NCBI RefSeq assembly: GCF_004343775.1
Contig: NZ_PTXL01000002.1
Coordinates: 930,001-994,000, forward strand
Source: Burkholderia sp. SRS-46
GTDB taxonomy: Bacteria; Pseudomonadota; Gammaproteobacteria; Burkholderiales; Burkholderiaceae
Reading direction: 5' to 3'
Length of the DNA stretch: 64,000 bases
The position numbers were made by a program, and so were the translations under genes. The notes under the pieces were generated by a model that was not told the DNA's origin, made no database searches, and saw only the letters and a list, made by a program, of their open reading frames with translations. This document shows positions 41,338-54,600 of the stretch, piece after piece. Within the stretch, counting starts at the first letter, position 1, and the number at the start of each line of letters is the position of its first letter.

Positions 41338-41532
41338 CTAGGCTGCTTCTTCGAAGATTCTGGCGTTATCCCACTCGGCACTATCCCAGCCCGTATCCAT
41401 CCAATCGGAGACCGCCTTGGCCCAATACAGGGTCCTCAGGTGAAAGTTGGGTTAACTCCCAGACTTTTCTCTCCGCTCAATGGCATCCGCGAGCCACTCC
41501 ACCGACCGAGGAAGGATCGGATCAAAGTTCAC
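41338..41532 (-). pseudogene. Broken immunity gene behind the orphan toxin tip
   Basis: A GTG codon 10 bases after the orphan tip's stop opens MNFDPILPRSVEWLADAIER, then REKSGS and a stop at 41452. In another frame a coding-like tail follows (LRTLYWAKAVSDWMDTGWDS, ending IFEEAA at 41338). The place and size suggest the cognate immunity gene, now split by frame damage. A further start MNEIIRDGLDDYMVFAYQTG at 41313 runs into the IS3 scrap and is also cut short. Confidence 0.5.
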
Positions 41533-41541
41533 ATTCGACCT

Positions 41542-42042
41542 CTAGCAAGGAGATCCATTACAAAAACGAACTTGAACCGAGTTCTTATAACCACCAGAAC
41601 CGACCGTGTTAGTCACAAAATTTCCTCTATTGATATTTCCAAGCGCCGTCGCTTTCACACTATCAGACTGGGCAGAGTTTTCAACCGCTAGCCGGGCTTG
41701 ATCTATCACCGAACTCAACCTGTTTGAACCTGGCGTAAATGTAGGTGACGATTTCACTGAATCAACCGCGCTCGAGTACTTGCTATCCCACATCATTACC
41801 TGTCCGGATGCTCGATTTGCCGAGATGAAGTCGTTATCGTTCGTGCCGATCGCACCTCCCCAGCGCAGCACCGACTCGTTAGGAAGCGCGGCCACCGTGT
41901 TCGCAAGATTAATCTCACCCTGGTACCCCGTCCAGTGTGCCCAGATCTGATTCAGCGCTTTTCCCTTCAGCATGTACGGCGAGTCGTCCCAACCCGCGAC
42001 CGGCGGTGGTAGGGAGAAATTGAGCTCGATGCCGTTGAACAC
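41542..42042 (-). CDS. Orphan CdiA C-terminal toxin tip, nuclease-like
   Basis: 166 residues from GTG at 42042, with a stop just upstream, so it has no secretion or repeat region. Blocks YQGEINLANTVAALPNESVL, RWGGAIGTNDNDFISAN and VMMWDSKYSS give a Glu, an Asp and a D-x-K in the order of a PD-(D/E)xK nuclease. They resemble, from memory, the tRNase-type CdiA tips of Burkholderia. It lies downstream of the second CdiA and its immunity gene, the usual place for displaced tips, which can be swapped onto the main gene by recombination. It is probably silent as it stands. Confidence 0.65.
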   Translation of the reverse strand: MFNGIELNFSLPPPVAGWDDSPYMLKGKALNQIWAHWTGYQGEINLANTVAALPNESVLRWGGAIGTNDNDFISANRASGQVMMWDSKYSSAVDSVKSSPTFTPGSNRLSSVIDQARLAVENSAQSDSVKATALGNINRGNFVTNTVGSGGYKNSVQVRFCNGSPC

Positions 42043-42103
42043 CTTCCATCATAGTTCGTCGCGCAAGGCTACGATCAATCTAATAAAAATCACGAAGGCA
42101 GTC

Positions 42104-42200
42104 GGATAATGCCCGATTGAAACCGAAAGACTTGCGCAACGCACGCAAGCAGCAGAAAGATTCAGAAATCCGCACCCTGTTCAGACATTATCCGCACCCT
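42104..42200. repeat. Short direct and inverted repeats resembling an insertion-sequence end
   Basis: ATCCGCACCCT occurs twice, at 42168-42178 and 42190-42200, 22 bases apart. CATTATCCG (from about 42187) is the inverse of CGGATAATG near 42103. Repeated motifs of this type are found at the ends of some IS21-like elements, but no transposase lies here. The rest of the gap 42043-42272 is AT-rich and holds no gene. Confidence 0.3.
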
Positions 42201-42272
42201 TTGTCATACGAACATCGCTTACAACAAAAATCTTGAAACAAAACACAAATTCAAACGCGCCGCATTCAATCA

Positions 42273-42683
42273 CTATTTCCCAAGGCTTGTTATCCAAGCA
42301 TCAAAGTTAGCGCGCTGCTCTGCAACCGATCCAATCTCTCCCATTTCAGCAAATCCAAAAAAATCCACCAAATCTGATTTTCTCGCCTGCACACCAGACT
42401 TCAGCAAATAGACCCCGCCCCCCATTTGCCTCGCCATCCTAGACGGATAAGCATTTTTCCTCGAAACATTGCAGAGCAAAAAATAACCCTCCCGCTCCAA
42501 CTTAATACGGAGCTCACAAATGACATCAAAAAGACTGTCACCCGACAAGGAGAGTATTCCAAATTTCTCGCTTTTAAATTCAACGTATACCAAAATATTT
42601 TGGTAAAAAGAAATCTCGCAAATTTCACGATCCCCGGAATAGCTTCCAATCTCGACACGAACGACCTTCACGCTCTCCCTCAC
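42273..42683 (-). CDS. Immunity protein for the ADP-ribosyltransferase CdiA
   Basis: 136 residues. The GTG start at 42683 overlaps the CdiA stop by 4 bases (GTGA); a second GTG 12 bases later is an alternative. Recognisable blocks are YVEFKSEKFGILSLSGDSLF, MARQMGGGVYLLKSG and DLVDFFGFAEMGE. No membrane helix; cytoplasmic. I do not recognise the family. Direct overlap with the toxin end is the standard cdiA-cdiI arrangement, so it should neutralise the ADP-ribosyltransferase tip. GC is clearly lower than the giant gene body, as is the toxin tip itself. Confidence 0.75.
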   Translation of the reverse strand: MRESVKVVRVEIGSYSGDREICEISFYQNILVYVEFKSEKFGILSLSGDSLFDVICELRIKLEREGYFLLCNVSRKNAYPSRMARQMGGGVYLLKSGVQARKSDLVDFFGFAEMGEIGSVAEQRANFDAWITSLGK

Positions 42684-45600
42684 TTTGGTACGTAGAACGG
42701 ATTCTTGACAAATGGCCCAACAAACTTTCCATTCATGTCAACACGCCGCCCCCCCATGATATCGGATACTCGAATTCCGCCCGGCACGGCGATCTCAATT
42801 TCGTCCGGGAAAGGGCTCAGCTTACCTAGGACCGCATTCACGTTCACTCCTTTCGGCTGCGTATTGATAGTGAATACGTATCCCTCTCCTTGCAATTCCG
42901 CGAACTCTCTAGCGACGTTTGGCGTCAATGATGTAGATACAAAATTACTCGGGCCACCTTGTTGCACATAGTTGTAAAGGTCAGCGTTTGTTCCGCTAGG
43001 CTGGAAGCCTTCTTTAAATATAACGTCCGGGCTTCTTCCGTCGCCGCGGAAAATAAATCCAGATTGTCTACTGCGATCAACGGACGAGTTCCCCCCCGTG
43101 TTTGCGGCCCCTTCCGTGCTCGTCGCGTAATCGCCTCCTCGACCAGCAGAGGCTCGAGAAACGCCCCCCGGCGCCTTCGGCAGACTATATCCGGCCGCAC
43201 CGGCCAGGATACCGTCCATTGCAACGCCCATTTGCGCGGCCGAATAAGCGCGCTCGTTCGACCCGCCCAGGGCGTACACCATACCCCCGAATGCCCCCGC
43301 CAGCGGACTGCCCAGCATGGAGTTCAGCGTCGCAGCGCCGATCGACGAACCCGAGCTCGTTGGGATACTCGTAATCTGAGGTCCGTTAGCATACGAGAAA
43401 GGCACACTTTCCGGCCCCGTCGCAAACTGCAGCGGATTCGCATACGTGTAATACAGCCCTCCCCCCAGGGAACTCGGGTAGATCAGATTCCCACCCGCTT
43501 TGGCCGCCTGCATCTGCGCTTGGCATGCCGCGCTAGGCCCTCGTGCACACGCCTGCGCCAGATTCAGATCATTCTGGGCCGACAAGGCAGCCAGCTGGTT
43601 CTGCTGTTTGCAGCCCTCCCCTGAGCCCTGCTGACATGCGGCCGCCGCCCGGTCATACTGCTCCCGCTGCGACAACGTCATCGAACTCGGCCGCCGATGA
43701 TCAAGGTAGTTATTCAGCGTCTCGTTCTGCGCCGCCGTCGCCCCGCCCTGCGCGTTGAAGCCGAGCGCACCAGCTAGGCCCCCGCCCACCAGCGTTTCGA
43801 TGCCCGCGAGCACAGCAGGGGGTGCGTTGCCACCGAGTAGGCCATCGATCCTCGAATTCAAGGCCGCACTGGCCGCCCCACCAATCGCACCACTAGCACA
43901 TCCGGTTCCTTCCGCTGCCGACAATGCACATCCCAATCCGGCATGGGCCAATACGTATCCAGGGCTCCCCTCTGCCAGCATTGAGCTGCTGTCCGTCGAA
44001 GCAACGCCGATCGCACCTGCACCGACCATACCGAGATCGCTAATCATGCTGCTCGTAAGCGCGCTGCCGAAGCTACCGCCGGATATGGCCGTGTTGATCG
44101 CCGCCGACACGACGCCGCGCTCAACAATCTTCTCCAATACCGAGCCGAGCTGCCCAAGCGAAACCGAGGTCCCGTTTCCGATCGCTTGGCCCAATTCCTT
44201 CAGTTGCTGAAGGTTGGCAAGACCCGTCCCAGCCATGACGCCGGCAGTCAATGCGCCAAGCGCGCCCGCCTGCAGGATCTGTCCGAAATTCAGCCCGTTC
44301 CCTGAGAATACTTGGCCGGTGATGCTTCCAACCATGCCGCCAAGAGCACCGATCATGACCGAGCCCACCGACAACTGCGCCATCACAACGCCAGCTGCCG
44401 CGGCAGCCGCCCCCGCCGTCACGATCGAAGCCGCAATCGCGATGGCCGCGACGGCAAACGTCGGCAGCCCACCGCCTTCCTTCACGAAGTCCGAATGGAG
44501 ATGGTCGCTGACCGACGTCTGCGTAAAGTTCACGCCGAGTTGCTGCTGCAGGTTTGCGAGTACCTGCTGCGTTCCTGCCTGATCAACCGTGCCGTCTACA
44601 TTGAGCTTCGTCAGCGCCCCGCCAATCTGATTCAGCGTCTGCACGTTCAGGTCCATGTTCGCCGCGCTCATGAACCCGCCCGGCTGCACGGTCGTACCGG
44701 TCGTTTTCAGGTACCCGCCTTCGACCTTCTGCCAGATCTCCCCGACATCAACCTGGTTCGCCTGATTCGTCAGCGTGTGCGTATCGACACTCAGCGTCCC
44801 CGACGCCGTGATGCTCCCCGTGTTGAGGATGCTGCCGTTGCCGTCCTGGTTGAACTTCAGCGTGACGTCGCGACCGGAAATGTTCCCGCCGGCCGACATC
44901 GCGCGCGTATCCTGCGGCAGATACACCTGCGGCATCAGCGCGGTGATCGTCGGGCACGTCGCCACGCCTGTCGCATGACACAACGGGTCCGGCACTGTCT
45001 GCTCGACGTACCACAACATCGGCTTGTCCAGCGCGTTGATCTGCGTCTGCGTGAGGGCAGCGCCGAGCTGCAAACTATGCGTCTTCGAGTAATCGATCGC
45101 GTTCTGGTACAGGTACCCCTTCTCCTGCTCCGTCACCGACACGTTGTTCTTGCTGTCGTACGTCAGCCCGTCGACGAAGCTCGCCTTGCCCGTCTGCTTC
45201 AGCGCGGCCTGCTGCAGCAGCAGGTTCTCTTCCTGTGGGTTGTAATAGAACAGTGTCGACGACGGCTGAAGGCTCGACGGCAGATTGTTGAGCAGATCCT
45301 GTGGTCCGAGCGAGCCGAGTACAGATCCGCCCAGCGACGCCTCTACGTAAGACGCCTTGCCAGCCACCGGCGTCGGCACGGTACCCATGCCAACCGCACG
45401 CGGAATCGACAAGTTCAGCCCCGGAAAGTCAACCGGACTCAGCGAAATCACCTGCGACGGCGCGTTCACTCGCGGCGTATAGGTATTCGCCGTCGTGATG
45501 CCGTTGATCAGCTTCTGGCCCGTCAACGACACCGACGTGCCAAGCACGTTGCCGACGTTCTGGATCTGCCCACCCGACGAGATCGACAGGTTCGGCGCCT

Positions 45601-48600
45601 GGATCGTCGCCGCGATATTGCCGACCGGCGTCGGCGGATCGATCGTGCCGCCCGTGCTCGTATACGCACTGCCGTACAGCGCCTTGCACTGCTCCGGCGT
45701 GCCGCATGCCCAGATGTCGTGACGCTTGTCACTGCTGAACATGCCCGTTTCCTGCACCCAATGCGAGTGCCAGTACGCGTTCAGCACCTGCGCCTCGTTG
45801 ACGACCGGGCCCGCAACCGCAATCGTCGCGTTGTTACCGGCGGCAATCAGACTGCCGATGTTCGTCAGGCTGCCCGCGTTGATCTGCAGGTTGTTGCCCG
45901 CGCTGATCACCGACGAGCTGCCGGACTGCTGGTCGACATAGCCCTCGCAGTAGCTTTCCTTGTAGCCGCCTGCGGTCATGCAGCCCGAGTACTGCTCCTT
46001 CTTGCCGTAGTTTTCATGTACGGGAACCGGCGGCGGCAAGTTGTTGGTGATCGCGCCGGATACGTTCAGCGTGATGTTGTTGCCCGCGACGATGTTGCCC
46101 GACGTGTTGCTCAGGCTTTGCGCGGGCGTGGTCGAGCTCGCAGTCGAGCCGACGCCGCCGATGACGATGTCGTGCCCCGCGAGCAGGTTGCCGTACGTGT
46201 TGTTGATCTGGCCGGCCGCGATGACGAGATCATGGCCTGCGTAGATCGTCGCGTTGTTCTGGCTGTAGCTGAACGTCGTTGTGGTCGGATCGTCCCCGCG
46301 CGGCTGGCCTGCATTGCCGCATGCGGAGTTCGGCACACCGGACGCGCAACCTACCTGTCTCGAGTAATTCTGTTGATTGCCGCCTTGATTGGTTAACGTG
46401 CCGGAGGCAATTGCAACGTTATTTCCCGCAAACAACAGGCCTTCGTTAGTCAGATTGCCGCCACCGAGCGTCAGGTTGTTGCCCGCAGCAATCATGCCTG
46501 TAGGCGTCGAAGAACTAAGTGTCCCGTTAGACGATGGCGCCACTGCCCCCGTGGAGATATTGAACTGTGCGGGGGCAACGTTGAAATTAACGTTTCCTGA
46601 GTTCGCGACCGAGATGATCCCGAGCGATTTCAGCTGCGACAGGAATGCTGAATACTCGCCCTGATCGACTTGCCTTATCGTCTGGTTCACCATTGTGGGC
46701 GCCACGGCGCCATTGCTCAGATTCTGGACGGCAAGCGAGACGCTACCTTGGGCCGCAATTTGCCCCCCACGGTTTGACAGCGCGTTGGCCGACAAGTCAA
46801 TTGACCCGCCTGCAGAAATCACACCCGAAGTACCCGGCTGCTGACTCGTCGAAGTCTGATAGATCGTCGGCAACTTCAGCGAAATGGACTTATCGGCGCC
46901 GGGTTTCGGGCCGGTTCCGACGAACCACATCGGATCGCTATCTACGTTACCGTTCTCCCCGTAGCGGATGACTGTCACAACTTGATTGAAGGTGACATAT
47001 CCGGACCCGGTCACCGGTGAGCTCGGATTAAACGTGCAGTCCCGGGGGCAAGGGCTGTCATCGAAATAGCCGACGTCATAGCCGTTGGCAGAGCCCGTCG
47101 GAGCAAGCAGATCGCCAAGCGTCACCTTCCGATCGCCACTGATGGTGCCGTAGAAAGTGCTGCCACTGTCGTTGGCGACGGGCCCGTAGTATTGAAACCA
47201 CTCCGAACCGATGGTGCCTGACCATAGCAAGTTCGGGTCTTCAACCGCGGATCTAGTGGTTACCGCTCCCGTCGGCGCCGTCTGGTCATTTACCACTGCC
47301 CCTGCAGAAATACTGACATTCCGCCCGGCAAAAATCGCCCCACCCGTGTTCTGCAGCGTCCCGCCCAGCCGGAATGCAACATCCCCCTTCGACTGCGTCG
47401 CCCCCCCTTGGTTGTCGTAATTCCCACCATTGACGTTGAGAACATTCGCCGCTTCAACCGTCCCCCGGTTCGTCGTCTCACCATTCAACGTCAGCGCATT
47501 TTCGGCATGCACCACCGCCCCGGCGACGTTATTCAGCGTCCCGTTGAACGTCACATCCTGCCCCGTCAACTGCCCGGCGTTGGTAAACGTGCCATTCGTC
47601 GCCAGCGTCAGCGGCGCCGTCCCCGTGATCGTCCCGTGATTGTTGATCCCGTTGAGCCCGGTGACCGACGCACTTTGCCCACCAAAATTCCACGTCCCGC
47701 CGACATCGATCAACCCGGCCGTCAGCGTAAGGAACCCACCCTGACTGATCGTCCCCTGCGACGGATCGAACGCGGTATTCACCGCGCTGACGCCCATATT
47801 CCGTTGCGCGAGCAACTGCCCGCCGACGTTATAGAACGCGCCATTCCCGCCATTGATCGTCAGCGACACATCGCCGGTCGCCCCAGTGCCAACACTAGGA
47901 TTCCCCGCAAAGACGATCCCGTTCTGGTTATTCAGCGAACCCGTATTGATGTTCAGCGCGTTCACGCCCATCAACGACCCGCCGACGTTCGTCAGCCCGC
48001 CCCCTACCGTGACGTTGGTCGTCGTGCCGTTCACCAGCCCCGCGTTCGTGAAATTCGACGCATTGATCGTCGTCGCGCCGATCGAAGCAAACGACGCCCC
48101 CGCCGCATTCGTGAGATTCGGCGCGGACACATTGAGCGACCCGGCCAGCACGTGCGCCGCGTTATACAGCCCGTTCTGCGACGTCAGCGTCGCATTGCCG
48201 ACCACGTTCACCGCGCGCCCACCGGCCAGCGTGAGCTGGTTCGATGCCTGCGCGGTCAGCGCCCCGCCCACCGTCGCATTGCCGAGCGTGACGTTCGCGC
48301 CGGTCATCTTCAGGTTCTGCGACGCAACGACAGAAGCATTGCCCGCATCCACCGTCCCCTGCGCTGAAACGGTCACGTTCTTCGACCCGGCCACCGTCCC
48401 GTTGAGTGTCACGTTCCCGCCCGACACGCCAAGCTGCCCGGCCACCACGCTGTTGCCGCTCAGCGTGACGCTCTGTCCGCCATGCAGCGTCGCATCGCCA
48501 TTCGCCGACACCCCCGCGACCGTCACGTTGCCGTGCGTTCCGTCGACGTTCACCGTCGCTGTCGACCCGACGCCGCCCGTCAGCGCGACATCGTTCGCCG

Positions 48601-51600
48601 CCTGAACCCGGACATTCCCGCCCGATTGCAGCAACCCGCCAAACGTCACGCTGCCCGCATTCGACGTGGCCGACACATCGCCGACCGCCGTCGCGGCGCC
48701 GAACGACATGTCGCCGCCGGATTCCGCCGTGAACTTGCCCGCGCCCTGCACCGCGCCGAGCGCGATGCCGCCGCCGGCCTTGACGTCGATGTCCTTCGCA
48801 TACGTCAGCGCACCACCGCCGTCGATCGCGCCGCCCGCATGAATGCTGGCCAGCCCCAGGCCGAACAGGCCGCCGGCCAGCGTCATCGCACCACCGGACG
48901 TTAACGTCGTATCGCCGTTCACGAGTCCGCCGCCGCGCAGCGCCAACGCGCCGCCTGCGTTCGCGCCCAGGTTTCCGGTCGTCACCACCGCCCCGCCGAC
49001 GCCGAGCTTGCCGGCCGTCGCGGCCAGCGCCACGTCCGCGCTCGCCTGGATCGCACCCGCGACATTCAGGTCGCGGCCCGCGGTCACGTTCAGCTTGTCG
49101 CCGCTCGACATCGCACCGCCGACACCCACATCGCGCGCGGCCGTGATCGTCGTCGCCTTGTCCGACTTCATGTCGCCCGCAACCGTCACGTCGCCTGCAC
49201 CGTTGTGCCCCTGCGCCTCCAGCGCGATCGCGCCGCCCGCCCGCACCGACCCGGCCGACAGGTCGTTGCCGGCCGTCACCGTGAGATCGCCGTTGGTCGC
49301 GACCTTACCCGTCACCGCGACGCTGCCGCCGGCCTTGACCGTGGCCTGTCGCGCGAACTCGATCGAGCCGGCCGTCACCGAGCCGCCCGCCGTCAACGTG
49401 CCGCTTTGCTGCGCGCCGATGCCGCCTGCGAGCGTCACGTCGCCACCCGCGTCCAGCGACGCATTGCCGCCCGCGACGATCGGCCCCGTGAACGAAATCC
49501 CCTGCGCGGCGCTGACGTTCAGGCTGCCCTGCGTCGTCACGTCCTTCGCGCTTGCGCTGCCGCCCGACGCGGTCACGCCGAGATCGCCCGCCGAATTGAC
49601 CGAGGCAAGCGCCACGCTGCGTGCGGCGTTGATCGTCGTGGTGCCGCCCGCATTGATTGCGCCCGCAACATTGGCATCGCGCGCGGCATTCAGCGCCATC
49701 GAGCCGAACGCCGTCGCCGCGCCGCCGAACGTCACGTCGCCGCCGCCCGCGCCGCCCTTCGCGGTCACGGCGAGATTGCCGCTGACGGCCTGCACCGTGC
49801 CGAGCCCCGCGTTGTTCCCGCCCGTCACGTTGACGCTCGCGCCTTGCAGCGAACCCGTCAGCGCAACGTCGTGCTTTGCATCAACCGTCGCCGCCTGCGC
49901 GAACGCCGCCGAGCCTGCGCCATGGATATCGCGCGCCGCGTTCAGCGCGCCGTCCATCTGGCCCGCGAGCGCGCCGCTCAGCGCGAGGTCGCGCCCGGCC
50001 TGCACGCTGACCTGCTTCGTCGCGGAAATCTTGCCGCCCAGCTGCGTATCGAGTCCGGATACGCTGTTGAACGTGCCCGCGGTCGTCGCCGAGCCCGTCA
50101 GCGCGACATTGCCGTTCGTCGCGGTCGTCGTCAGGTCACCCTTCGATTCCACGCCGCCGCTGACGGATACGTTGCGTTGACCGCTCAGCGTCAGCGCATC
50201 GCCGCTGCCGAGCATGCCGCTCACCGACACGTCGCGTGCACCCGTGACGCTCACCGCGCCCGCCGCCGACGCCGCGCCGGTCACCGCCGCATCGCCTGCG
50301 CCGGCCTTGCCGTTCGCGGTCACGTTCAACGTCGTCGCGGAGGTCGCATCGTGCAGCGAAGCATTGTTCCCGCCGACCACGGTCGCCGTGTTCGCCTGCA
50401 CGCTGCCGGTCAGCGCTACGTCACGCTGCGCGGTGTAGTTCGCGTTCGCGTCGAATGCCTGCTTGCCGCCGCCGTTGATGTCGCGCGCGGCCGTCACGTT
50501 GCCATTCGCGTGCCCGACGAACATGCCGTTCAGCGTCGCGTCGCGGCCCGCCGCAAGCGTCGCGTCCCCGACCGCGCTGGTGCTCGCGCCGAGCGACAGG
50601 TCGAGCCCGGTCGTGATGCCCAGCTTGCCGCCGCTGTTGATCCCGCCCGTCGCGTTCAGGCTGCCTTGCTGCGCGGTCAGCACGGCATCGCCAACCGATT
50701 CGATCGCACCGGCCACCGCGATGTTTCGCAGCGCGGTGACGCTGGCCGTCGTGCCGCTCGCGATCTTGCCCGCAACCGACACGTCGTTCTGCGCGACGGC
50801 CGTCACCGCGCCCGCCGTCACCACCGTGCCGTCGATGCCGAGGTCGCCCGCGCCCGTCGCGGTGTTCGTGCCGTTCGCGCGCAGCGCGATCGCGCCGGCC
50901 GACTCGACGTTGTGCACGCGCGCATTGCCGGCTGCCGTCACGTTGACGGTTTGCCCCTGGATCAGCCCTTGCTGGGCGACGTCGCGCCCGGCCGTGAGCG
51001 TCGCCTGTTGCGCGAACGTCAGCGCGCCCGCGCCGACGATGTCGCGCGTCGCGTTGACGGTGCCCTGCCCCTGCCCGGCCACCGTGCCGCTCACGTTGAC
51101 GTCGCGTCCCGCCGCGAGCATCGTGTCTCGCGAGATGGTCGCCTTGCCACCGAGGTTGATGTCGGCGCCCGCCTGCGCGCCGAACGCGCCGTTGCTCGCG
51201 ATCGTGCCGCTCGCCCCGATGTTGCCGCTCGTTGCGAGCAGCGACGTATTGCCGGCCGATTGCAGCGACCCGCTGATGTCGACACTGCGTCCGGCGTTCA
51301 GCGTCACGTCCGCGCCGCCGTTCGCCGCGCCGGTCAGGCTCAGGTCGTTCGACGCGCCGAGCGCGAGCGCGGACGCCGCCTGCACGTCATGCAGCGTCGC
51401 CGATCCACCGGCCGTCGTCTGCACGTTGCCGCCGCGCAGCGAGCCGCTCAGGTTCGTGTCGCCGCCGGACTTCACGTTCGCGGCGAGCCCGAACGCCACC
51501 GCGGCAGCGCCGCCGATCGCGCCGCCCGCGGTCAGCGAACCGTTCCCCTGCGCGACGACCGAACCGTTCATCGTCAGGTTCTGGCCGGCGTTGACCGTGA

Positions 51601-54600
51601 GATTGCCAAGCGACGACGTGGATTGCGCGCCGAGGTCGATCGACTGCGCGGCCGTCATCGACAGATCGCCGCCGGACTGGATCGTGCCGGTGCTCGTCAG
51701 CGCCCCGGCCGCATTCGTCAGCGTGACGTTCCCATTCGACTGCACGGTGCCGCCGACCGACGTATTGCGGCCGCCGTTCACGGTCAGCTTGTTCGCCGTC
51801 CGCAGCGTGCCGTTCACGACGACATCGCGCGCGGCATCGATCGCGCCGCTCGTCAGCGCGTTCACGTTGCCGCCGATCGTGACGTCGCCGCCGCGCGTCG
51901 CGAGCCGCAGCGCCGCATTGGCCTGCACGTCGTTCAGCGCAATCGAATCCGCCGCGGTCATCGAAACCGCGCGGCCCTGGAAGGCGCCAGTCACGTTGAT
52001 GTCGTGGCCCGCGGTCAGCGTCGCGTCGCGCACGAAGCCGCTCGTGCCGCCGGCAGCGAGGTCGCGCCCGGCCGCGAGCGTCGCCGCGCCCTGTCCCGCG
52101 AATGCGCCGCCGATCGTCAGGTCGCGCCCCGCCGTTGCCGCGACATCGCCGGTCACCGTCGTCGCGCCGGTCAGCGCGACGTCCTGCGCGCCCTGCACCG
52201 TCAGCGCGCCCGCGCCGTTCAGCGTGCCGGCCGACGTGACGCTGCCGGTTGCCGCCGTCATCGCGAGGTCGCCGACGGCCTGCACCGTCCCGCCGCCGTT
52301 CACGGTCAGGTTGCGCTCGGCCGCGAGCGCAACCTGCGAACCGCCGGCCAGCGTGCCGTTCACGATGATGTCGCGTGACGCGTGCACGTCGGCCGCGCCG
52401 AGCATCGCCGTGCTGCCGTTGAACGTCAGGTCGCCGCCGCCGGCAAGGCCGTTGGCCGTGACCTTGAATGTGCCGCCCGCCTGGACCGCCGCGAGACTGG
52501 CGCTGTTGCCCGCCGTCACCCGCAGGTCGTTGGCGAGCAGCTTGCCGGTGAGCGCGACGTCATGCGCGGCGCTCAGTGTGCCGCGCTGGCCGAACGCGAT
52601 CGAGCCGCTGCCGGTGACGTCGTTCCCCGCGTTCAACGTGCCGTTGTGCTGAATGATTGCAATACCGGACACGTCGACGTTGCGCGCCGCATCGAGCCGC
52701 GCGTCGGTGCCGACCATCATCGATCCGCTGACCGACGCATCGCGCGCGACGTCGGCCGCCAGCGTCGTGCCGCTCGCGAGCGAGCCGCTCACGCTCAGGT
52801 CGCGCCCGGTTCGCACGCTTGCCGCGTTCTGCGCGGTCGCTTGCGCCGCGATCGCCGTGTCCTGTCCGGCAGCCAGCGCCAGGTTGCCGCCGCTCTTTAC
52901 GCCGGCGTTGATCGCGACGTTACCCTGCGTCGCCGTGAGCGCGAGATCGCCGGAGGTCCGCAGCGCGGCGTTGACCGTCGCATTGCGCTGCGCGGTTGCC
53001 TGCAGCGTGCCGCTGTTGGTCTGCCCGTTTACGTTGACGTCGCGCGCCGCCTGCAAGGTCGTCGCGCCGGTCACGACCGACGTGCCGTTCAGCGTCACGT
53101 CGCCCGCGCCGTCCGCGCCGTGCGCCGCCACCGACAGCGCGCCGCTGCCCTGCACGTCGCCCAGCATGACGTTCGCACCGCCCGCGATCGCGATGTCGCT
53201 GTTCGCCTGCGCGTTCGCGACGTTTACGTTTCCGCCCGCCGTTACCGCCAGCTTGCCACCCGACTGGATCGCGCCCGCCGACGTCACGTCGCCGTTCGCG
53301 TTGATCGTGTAGCCGCCTACGCCGATATGCGCGCCCGTCATCGATACATTGCCCGCGCTCTGCACCGTCGCCTGGTGCTGCGCGGCCGTGCCCGCGATCG
53401 ATACGTCGCCGTTCGCCGACAACGTCAGGTCGCCCGCGTTCGCGGCCAGCTGCGCATCGGTGCGCACGCCCATGCCCGCTGCAGTACTGATCACCTGGAT
53501 CTGTCCCGCCGTCATCGCACCGAACGCGGTCGCGTCGATCGCGAGCGACCGATTTGCGCCGCCGTTCGCCGCGTTGATCGCCGCAGCCGAGTTGATCGCG
53601 CCGTTCGATGCCGTGCCGTAGATCGTGCCGGTTGCATCGGCCGCCGACGGCGTGACGAACTGCCGCCCCGCGATCGCGTTGATGCGCGTGCCTGCATACA
53701 GCGGCGCGTTGATCCCGATCGTCTCGCCAATCAGGTCGATCGTGCCCACCGTGCCTTCGATCCCCGCACCCGGGCCGTTCACGCCCGCGTTGCCTTCGAT
53801 CTGCAGATGGCCGCCGGTCACGTTGTAGCCGATCGCCTTCGCGTTCGCGTAATCGGTCGGGGCGCCGCCGACGCCGTTCAGGAACTGCGGCGCGCCCGTC
53901 GACAGCGTGACGCCGATCGTGTTCGTAAAGCCCGTGCCGCGCGTCGTGATGCCGTTCGGGTTCGCGATGATCACCGTCGCCGGTGCACCGAACACTTCGA
54001 GCGGGCCGTTCAGCAAGCTCGCGTAGCCGCTGCCTGTCGACGTGACCTGGTTGACGATCACGCTCGCTGCCCGGCCGTTCAGATTCGGGTTCGCCTGCAC
54101 GTCGCCGCCCGTCAGCGATGTGCCCGACATCAGGCTGTTGTTCAGGATCAGGCCGACCGGGTCGATGTTGAAGCGCTGGTATTGGTTCAGCGAGATACCC
54201 GCCGCGTTCGGCGCGGTGATGTTGACCACCGGCACGCCGCCACCGGCGCCCGTCGATTGCGTGATCGCGGGCTGAAACGTAATAGGAGCGGTCGGGTCGG
54301 TAATCGGCGCGGCAGCAGCGAGCTGCATCGAGAAGCGCACGCGCAGCGATGCCAGGTCGAGCACTTGCTGCCAGGTGTCGTCGTCCATACGGCGGTTGCC
54401 CGCGCCCAGCGTGCCGGCCGCATCGCGGCTCTGCTCGACCGTCACGGTGATCGGGCCAATAAACATCGTCGTCGCAACGAGCGCGCACATCGCGCGTTGC
54501 CACCAGCTGTACTCGCGCAGCGCATACGCGTTGACGCGGAAGAAACGCGACATCACCGTTTCCGCGCGCGCACGCGCGCCGACACGCGCCGCTGCCGCGG

